Below, one piece after another: positions 59,263 through 64,000 of a stretch of DNA of 64,000 nt. The notes below the pieces were generated by a model that had not been told where the DNA came from, did no database searches, and saw only the letters and a list, made by a program, of their open reading frames with translations. Where the stretch lies: NCBI RefSeq assembly GCF_003058225.1, contig NZ_QBUG01000001.1, forward strand, positions 558,001-622,000. Direction: 5' to 3'. The translations under genes were made by a program, and so were the position numbers. The DNA is from Promicromonospora sp. AC04. Its GTDB lineage: Bacteria > Actinomycetota > Actinomycetes > Actinomycetales > Cellulomonadaceae. Within the stretch, counting starts at the first letter, position 1. Each line of letters begins with the position of its first letter.

Positions 59263-61281
59263 TCAGCCACGTGCCGGTGCGGGGACGACCGCGCCCTCGA
59301 CGAGCCACTGGCGCGTACCCGCGTTCTCGAGCCAGGCGGTGCGGTCGCCGGCCAGGCTCGCCGTCACCGACCCGCCCGGGAAGCGGGCGAGGTCAGGGCC
59401 GTCGTATCCGGACGCCGACGCCGTCGCGCGGTACAGGTACGACACGTCCGCCGGGTTCTGGGCGGAAGTGTCGGTACTGGTCCACGAGACCAGGCTGCCC
59501 GACGCGCGGAGGTCGTCGACGACGCCGTCGGGGAGCCGCACGACGCTGTCGCCGTCACCGACCCGGTCGAAGACGTAGAGGGCACCGGATCCACCGCCGA
59601 CGGGCACGACCGTCCACGCGATGACGTCGTCCGAGACGGCGACCTGGGTGACCTCGGCCGACGAGTCGTGCTCGATCTCGAAGAGCAGGGCGCTGCTGGG
59701 GACCCCGCCGGTCAGGTCGGCGAACAGCGAGAACGCCGTCGTGCTGGTCCCGTCGGCGCCGGGGGTCGGCACGGCGGCGATCGCCTCGTCGTCGTCCGCC
59801 CCGAGCGCGGTGACTCCGGCCGCGAGCTCCATCGGCGTGCCGTCGCCGTCGAGCGTCGTGGCGAACAAGCGGGTGTCGTCGTCCGTGGCTCCGGACGTCC
59901 ACAGGGCGCTGTCCTCAGTGGTGGCGAGCAGCCATAGGCGTTCCTGGGTACTGGTCAGGGGATCCATCACGCCGGAGAGCGTCTCGCCGGAGAGGGTGAG
60001 CGTACGGAGGAAGCTCATGTGGGGGGACAGGCCCGCTGCCGCGTACTCGCTCCAGATCACACGGTCTCCGGTGACGGCGAGGCCGACCGGGAACGTCCTG
60101 CTGCCCTCGTCCGACGTCAGGCTGGTCGAGGACCCTGACCCGTCCCCCGCCCAGGTGCTGGTCTGGATGTGCGCGTCGTCGGTCTCGTCACTGTCGTCGA
60201 AGAGCTCAGCGCTGTCGAAGTGCCAGATCTTGCCCGTGTCGGAGATCCCGCGGGGCTCGGGCAGCGGCTCCCCGTTGGCGGTGACCGGCAGTCCCGCATC
60301 GTCGAGGAAGCCGGGCGTGACCGCCTCGATGTCGACGTCGTAGCAGGTCAACGGCCGGGCGTCGGCGGCATCGACCACCACGGGGTTGTAGAGCACGCTG
60401 ATCTCCTCACCGGACTCCGGAGCACGGGCCGGGGTCGGCTCGGGGAGCTCATCGGGGCAGGCGACCGGCGTGTTGCCCGCCGGGCCCAGGTCGGGTCCCA
60501 GCCCGTCGGTGGGGCTCTCGTCGAACAGGGGCGCGATCAGCTGACCGCCGGGCAGCACCACCGGCCCGACGACGGGCAGCGGCACCGGGCCGCGCGTCAC
60601 CACGCCGAGCGCAAGCAGGAGCACAAGGCACGCGGCCCCTACCGCCTGCGTGGCCCGACGCCGCCGCAGCGCCGCCCGGCTCCGGTCCAGCACGGCCTGC
60701 TCGTCGAACGCCACCGGCTCGATCGCCTCGGCCCCCTCCACGAGCAGGTCCCGCAGCCGGGCCAGCCCGCGCGAGTTCGCCGCCTTGACCGTGCCGATGG
60801 AGATGCCGAGCTCGCGGGCGACCTCCGCCTCGGGCAGGTCCAGCAGGTGCCGCAGCACCACGACCCGCCGCTGGTTGACCGGCAGCTGCGACAGCCCGCG
60901 GACCAGCTCGTCCCGCAGCATCACGTGCCCGGCATGGTCCGACGCCGGCGCGACGGGGATCTTATCGTCGCCCGGGAACGACTCGCGACGCCCGTGCCGC
61001 CAGCCGTCGATCCGCAGGTTGACCAGGATCCGGCGCGCGTAGGCGCGCTGCGTGCCCGGCTTGACCTTGGCCCACGTGCGGTAGACCCGCTCGAACGTCG
61101 ACTGGACCAGCTCCTCCGCCCGGTGCGGGTCCCCGCACAGCAGGTATGCGGTGCGGTGGAGGTACACGCCGGAGTCCCGGACGAACGCGGTGAACTCCGC
61201 GTCACGGGAACGCGGCACCTCGACACGCACGTCGTGCGCCGCGCCGTCGTCCGACGGCATGCTCGTCCCGAAGTCGCTCAT
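59263..61281 (-). CDS. ECF sigma factor fused to a transmembrane helix and large extracytoplasmic domain
   Basis: 672 residues from ATG 61281 (GCGGGG upstream; ATG 61305 and GTG 61314 are alternatives). Residues 27-95 are sigma region 2 (L-H-R-T-A-Y-L-L-C-G, E-E-L-V-Q-S-T-F-E-R-V-Y) and 128-182 region 4 (L-P-V-N-Q-R-R-V-V-V-L-R, L-G-I-S-I-G-T-V-K), as in actinobacterial SigE-family ECFs. After an Arg-rich segment a single hydrophobic helix (211-229) crosses the membrane. The remaining 440 residues, outside the cell, contain recurring G-D-R-V-I-W-S / D-D-V-I-A-W-T-like blades suggesting a beta-propeller, and a few cysteines. A sigma factor tethered to its own sensor is inferred. Confidence 0.85.
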   Translation of the reverse strand: MSDFGTSMPSDDGAAHDVRVEVPRSRDAEFTAFVRDSGVYLHRTAYLLCGDPHRAEELVQSTFERVYRTWAKVKPGTQRAYARRILVNLRIDGWRHGRRESFPGDDKIPVAPASDHAGHVMLRDELVRGLSQLPVNQRRVVVLRHLLDLPEAEVARELGISIGTVKAANSRGLARLRDLLVEGAEAIEPVAFDEQAVLDRSRAALRRRRATQAVGAACLVLLLALGVVTRGPVPLPVVGPVVLPGGQLIAPLFDESPTDGLGPDLGPAGNTPVACPDELPEPTPARAPESGEEISVLYNPVVVDAADARPLTCYDVDIEAVTPGFLDDAGLPVTANGEPLPEPRGISDTGKIWHFDSAELFDDSDETDDAHIQTSTWAGDGSGSSTSLTSDEGSRTFPVGLAVTGDRVIWSEYAAAGLSPHMSFLRTLTLSGETLSGVMDPLTSTQERLWLLATTEDSALWTSGATDDDTRLFATTLDGDGTPMELAAGVTALGADDDEAIAAVPTPGADGTSTTAFSLFADLTGGVPSSALLFEIEHDSSAEVTQVAVSDDVIAWTVVPVGGGSGALYVFDRVGDGDSVVRLPDGVVDDLRASGSLVSWTSTDTSAQNPADVSYLYRATASASGYDGPDLARFPGGSVTASLAGDRTAWLENAGTRQWLVEGAVVPAPARG

Positions 61282-61547
61282 GGTCGCCCCGCTCTTCTGC
61301 CTCATGCCATCCACTACGGAGAGTGTCGGCCAAAGGTTGGCTCAGTGCCGTGACCAAGCACGGCGACGACCGCCTGCTCAGGGTCCCGCTGACCGAGCGG
61401 CCGGCGAAACCTGGGGGGTCCTGTCCGGCCCTCCCAGCCGAGCCTGTCGGTGACATTTGATAGAGACGTGAACCGCTGACGTCGCCGCGGACCCCAACTC
61501 GCGTGCCCCGCTGCCGCCAGCCCCCGCTTGACCACGAAGAGAGACCC

Positions 61548-62594
61548 ATGCCTACGACTGTCAACGCCTACGCCGCTCCGTCCGCCACCGAACCGCTGAT
61601 CGCCACCACGATCGAGCGGCGCGACACGGGCGAGAACGACGTGCTCATCGCCATCCGCTACGCCGGCATCTGCCACTCCGACATCCACCTGGTCCGCGGC
61701 GACTGGGGCCCGGTCACCTACCCGCAGGTGGTCGGCCACGAGATCGCCGGCGAGGTCGTCGAGGTCGGGTCCGCCGTGACGAAGTTCGCCGTCGGCGACC
61801 GCGTCGGCGTCGGCTGCATGGTGAACTCCTGCCGGGAGTGCGAGAACTGCCTCGCCGGCATGGAGAACTACTGCCTGAAGGGCAACACGCAGACCTACTC
61901 CTCGGTGGACCGCGACGGCACCATCACCCAGGGCGGGTACTCGACGCACGTCGTCGTCGACCAGGACTTCGTGCTGCGCATCCCGGAGGCGATCCCGTAC
62001 GAGGCCGCGGCCCCGCTGCTCTGCGCCGGCATCACCACGTACTCGCCGCTGGCGCACTGGAACGCCGGCCCCGGCAAGAAGGTCGCCGTCGTCGGCCTGG
62101 GCGGCCTCGGCCACCTGGCCGTCAAGATCGCCGCCGCAAAGGGCGCCGAGGTGACCGTGCTGTCGCAGTCGCTGTCCAAGCAGGCCGACGGCCTCGCGTT
62201 CGGCGCCAAGGACTACTACGCCACCAGCGACCCGGCCACCTTCACCGAGCTGGCGAACACGTTCGACCTGATCATCAACACGGTCTCCAGCGCCGACCTC
62301 GACCTGAACGCCTACCTGTCGCTGCTGCGCCTGGACGGCACCCTGGTGAACGTCGGAGCCCCGGCCCAGCCGCTGCCGGTCTCGGTGTTCGCCCTCTTCG
62401 GCAACCGGCGCTCGTTCGCCGGCTCCGGCATCGGCAGCATCGCGGAGACGCAGGAGATGCTCGACTTCTGCGCCGAGCACGGCGTCGCGCCCGAGATCGA
62501 GGTGATCGGCGCCGAGCAGATCAACGACGCCTACGAGCGCGTCCTGCGCTCGGACGTCCGGTACCGCTTCGTGATCGACGCCAAGACCTTCTGA
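61548..62594 (+). CDS. Zinc-dependent NAD(P) alcohol dehydrogenase (cinnamyl/YahK-like)
   Basis: 348 residues; AAGAGAG precedes ATG 61548. Catalytic zinc ligands Cys in G-I-C-H-S-D and His-Glu in G-H-E; the four-cysteine structural zinc loop is complete ([12 protein letters not shown], then C). The cofactor motif G-L-G-G-L-G-H-L is near 183-190. Such enzymes reduce aldehydes with NADPH. Divergent from the membrane-bound sigma factor, with 266 bp between starts. It ends at a 21-bp hairpin. Confidence 0.88.
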   Translation: MPTTVNAYAAPSATEPLIATTIERRDTGENDVLIAIRYAGICHSDIHLVRGDWGPVTYPQVVGHEIAGEVVEVGSAVTKFAVGDRVGVGCMVNSCRECENCLAGMENYCLKGNTQTYSSVDRDGTITQGGYSTHVVVDQDFVLRIPEAIPYEAAAPLLCAGITTYSPLAHWNAGPGKKVAVVGLGGLGHLAVKIAAAKGAEVTVLSQSLSKQADGLAFGAKDYYATSDPATFTELANTFDLIINTVSSADLDLNAYLSLLRLDGTLVNVGAPAQPLPVSVFALFGNRRSFAGSGIGSIAETQEMLDFCAEHGVAPEIEVIGAEQINDAYERVLRSDVRYRFVIDAKTF

Positions 62595-62656
62595 GGCCTC
62601 GCGGCAAGAGAACCGTCGTCGTGGCCTGAGCTCCACAAGGACGACGACGGCGAACG

Positions 62657-62702
62657 GCCCGGTCGGTCCCACGCCTGCTGCCAGGCGTGGGACCGACCGG
62701 GC
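62657..62702. terminator. Strong bidirectional terminator hairpin
   Basis: Perfect 21-bp arms (62657-62677, 62682-62702) with a 4-nt CTGC loop, 62 bp after the alcohol dehydrogenase stop and 48 bp before the convergent LysE stop. Arm starts GCCCGGTCGGTCCC. Confidence 0.85.
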
Positions 62703-62750
62703 TCACTCCTTGAGGCCGCCGGCGAGCAGGTCGGCGCACCTGGCCACGAA

Positions 62751-63365
62751 TCACCGCACACCCTGGACGACAAGGGTGAGGATCATGCCGAGACCGAGCA
62801 GGACGAGGAACGCACCGGCGATCCTGGTCAGCCACGGGAGGATGCGGGCGAGCTTGGCGGATGCTCGCTCGGAGCCCAGCATGATGGCGACGAAGAGATC
62901 CCACGCGAGCACGATCGTGACCATCCACGCCCCGAACAACACCAGCGAGCCCGGCGACGCGTCGGTGAGGGCGGCAGCGAAGCTGACGTAGGCCAGCGCG
63001 TTCTTCGGGTTGAGCAGGCCCGACGCCAGGCCTAGCCCCAGGTTCCTCACCCAGGTCGTGCGCACGACCCGCTGCTCGGCGAGCTCGGCGCTCGGCCGGG
63101 CGCGGAGGAACACGACCCCGACATAGGTCAGGAACACGCCACCTGCCGCCTGGACGACGTCCAGGATCACCGGACTGGAGATCAGCGACAGCCCGGTGAA
63201 CGCTGCCGCGATGATGATGCCGTTCGCGGACGCGATCCCGACGCAGACGCCGCTCGCGTTCCGCCAGCCGCTGGTCATCGCGGTACGGGCAACGAGGAAG
63301 AAGTCCACCCCCGGGATCAGCAGGGCGAGGAAGTGCGCAACCCCGACGGCAAGAAACTGCTCCAT
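62751..63365 (-). CDS. LysE/RhtB-family amino acid exporter
   Basis: 204 residues with six hydrophobic helices. The family motif in the first helix region, A-L-L-I-P-G-V-D-F-F-L-V, is near 14-25 with Pro-Gly, and N-P-K-N-A-L near 119-124. These proteins export amino acids such as lysine, homoserine or threonine. The start at ATG 63365 is the first residue of the first helix. The adjacent upstream AraC-type gene in the same direction may be its regulator. Confidence 0.87.
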   Translation of the reverse strand: MEQFLAVGVAHFLALLIPGVDFFLVARTAMTSGWRNASGVCVGIASANGIIIAAAFTGLSLISSPVILDVVQAAGGVFLTYVGVVFLRARPSAELAEQRVVRTTWVRNLGLGLASGLLNPKNALAYVSFAAALTDASPGSLVLFGAWMVTIVLAWDLFVAIMLGSERASAKLARILPWLTRIAGAFLVLLGLGMILTLVVQGVR

Positions 63366-63442
63366 GTCTCCCCAGAAGCGTCGACTGCAGGACGTCGGCA
63401 AGTCTGGGGCGGCGTCGCCCGCGGGTCTTGAACGAAATTGCG

Positions 63443-64000
63443 TCAGCGCCGGTACAAGCCCGGAGAAGCGGCGACATGGGCTCGGAAGACCCGGTGAAAG
63501 TGGCTCTGATCGGCGAAGCCGAGCGCGTGCGTGGTCTCCGTCAGAGATCGTCCGGCGCGGAGCATCGCGCGCGCGGTGATGACGCGGTCGTTCTGCCGCC
63601 ACGCCACCGGCGAGAACCCGGTGGCCCGCTTCATCGTCCGGATGAGCTGGTACCTGCCCATCCCGACCAGCTCCCCCAGCTCTTCGAGCAGCGGGTTCGA
63701 CTCGTCCTGGTGCAGCCGGTCGAGCACCGGGCGCAGTCGGGCCGCGAGAGCTGCGTCAGTGGTTGGCGCGATCCGACGGCGCGGCTCGAGCGTCGTGCAC
63801 TCGCGCAGGACGCCGCGGAACCCGGCCTCGACTCGTTCGATGCTCGTGTCAGCGAAGAGCAGGTCGTTGATCGCACTGAACCGACGGTGCAGGCCCGGGT
63901 GCCGGAGCACGGTGATGCCGGCCAGGAGGCTGCCTGACGCGACGGGAAGGAGCTGAGCGATCCACTGCTGGTCAGCCTGGATCATCTGGTACTGCCAGCG
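63443..64000 (-). CDS. AraC-family regulator, C-terminal part (cut by window edge)
   Basis: The reverse frame is open at the right edge; 185 residues are visible. The paired helix-turn-helix occupies the last 100: L-G-E-L-V-G-M-G-R-Y-Q-L-I-R-T-M-K-R-A-T-G and G-F-A-D-Q-S-H-F-H-R-V-F-R-A. Upstream residues match the tail of an AraC_binding cupin domain. It lies 77 bp before the LysE-family gene in the same direction, a common exporter-regulator pair. Confidence 0.85.
   Translation of the reverse strand, partial: RWQYQMIQADQQWIAQLLPVASGSLLAGITVLRHPGLHRRFSAINDLLFADTSIERVEAGFRGVLRECTTLEPRRRIAPTTDAALAARLRPVLDRLHQDESNPLLEELGELVGMGRYQLIRTMKRATGFSPVAWRQNDRVITARAMLRAGRSLTETTHALGFADQSHFHRVFRAHVAASPGLYRR

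Overview
The window is very GC-rich DNA. It has strong GGAGG-type ribosome binding sites, many GTG/TTG starts, frequent 1-11 bp overlaps between cistrons, F420-type and MmyB-type actinobacterial protein families, and extracytoplasmic sugar-uptake loci next to glycoside hydrolases. This fits a high-GC actinobacterium of the Micrococcales, plausibly Promicromonosporaceae or Cellulomonadaceae. The family assignment is inference; no rRNA or marker gene is present. No tRNA, rRNA, CRISPR array, transposase or prophage gene was found.

Layout. 1-8 kb: two tandem PAP2 phosphatases, a divergent AAA+ ATPase / TPR-membrane protein pair, an alpha/beta hydrolase, a luciferase-like (F420-type) oxidoreductase and an EF-G-like GTPase. 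8-17.6 kb: an aldehyde-oxidation region with an SDR, an OFA-type MFS transporter, an aldehyde dehydrogenase and a four-gene molybdenum hydroxylase operon of the periplasmic PaoABC type (Tat-exported FeS subunit, FAD/4Fe-4S subunit, XdhC chaperone, Mo subunit). An 18-bp near-identical element lies upstream of both halves and suggests co-regulation. 17.7-29.3 kb: mixed genes, including an MpaB-type oxygenase, an orphan NMT1-like lipoprotein, apolipoprotein N-acyltransferase, a DHFR-like reductase, a DAACS symporter, a secreted small protein, TetR/methyltransferase and AraC/SDR pairs, and a double NTF2-like protein.

29.9-48.4 kb is a carbohydrate island made of two back-to-back systems. System 1 is a secreted GH43 enzyme, convergent with an operon of LacI regulator, FAD oxidoreductase, solute-binding lipoprotein and two permeases. 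System 2 has a LacI regulator and an intracellular GH5-like enzyme on one strand, and a binding lipoprotein, two permeases, a GH3 enzyme and a GH125 alpha-mannosidase on the other; the divergent promoter carries two LacI-type half-operators. GH125 points to alpha-mannoside or N-glycan/mannan fragments as the imported substrate. Several proteins of this island carry short in-frame tandem repeats at domain borders or tails.

48.5-64 kb is a redox/regulator region: three SDRs, two zinc alcohol dehydrogenases, two MmyB-type XRE regulators, a LysR regulator, NTF2-like and AlkD-like proteins, an AI-2E-family membrane protein flanked on both sides by a palindromic repeat family, a LysE exporter and a partial AraC regulator. 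The most unusual gene is at 59.3-61.3 kb: an ECF sigma factor joined through one transmembrane helix to a large extracytoplasmic propeller-like domain. A second palindromic repeat family sits at 29.6 kb beside a gene remnant.
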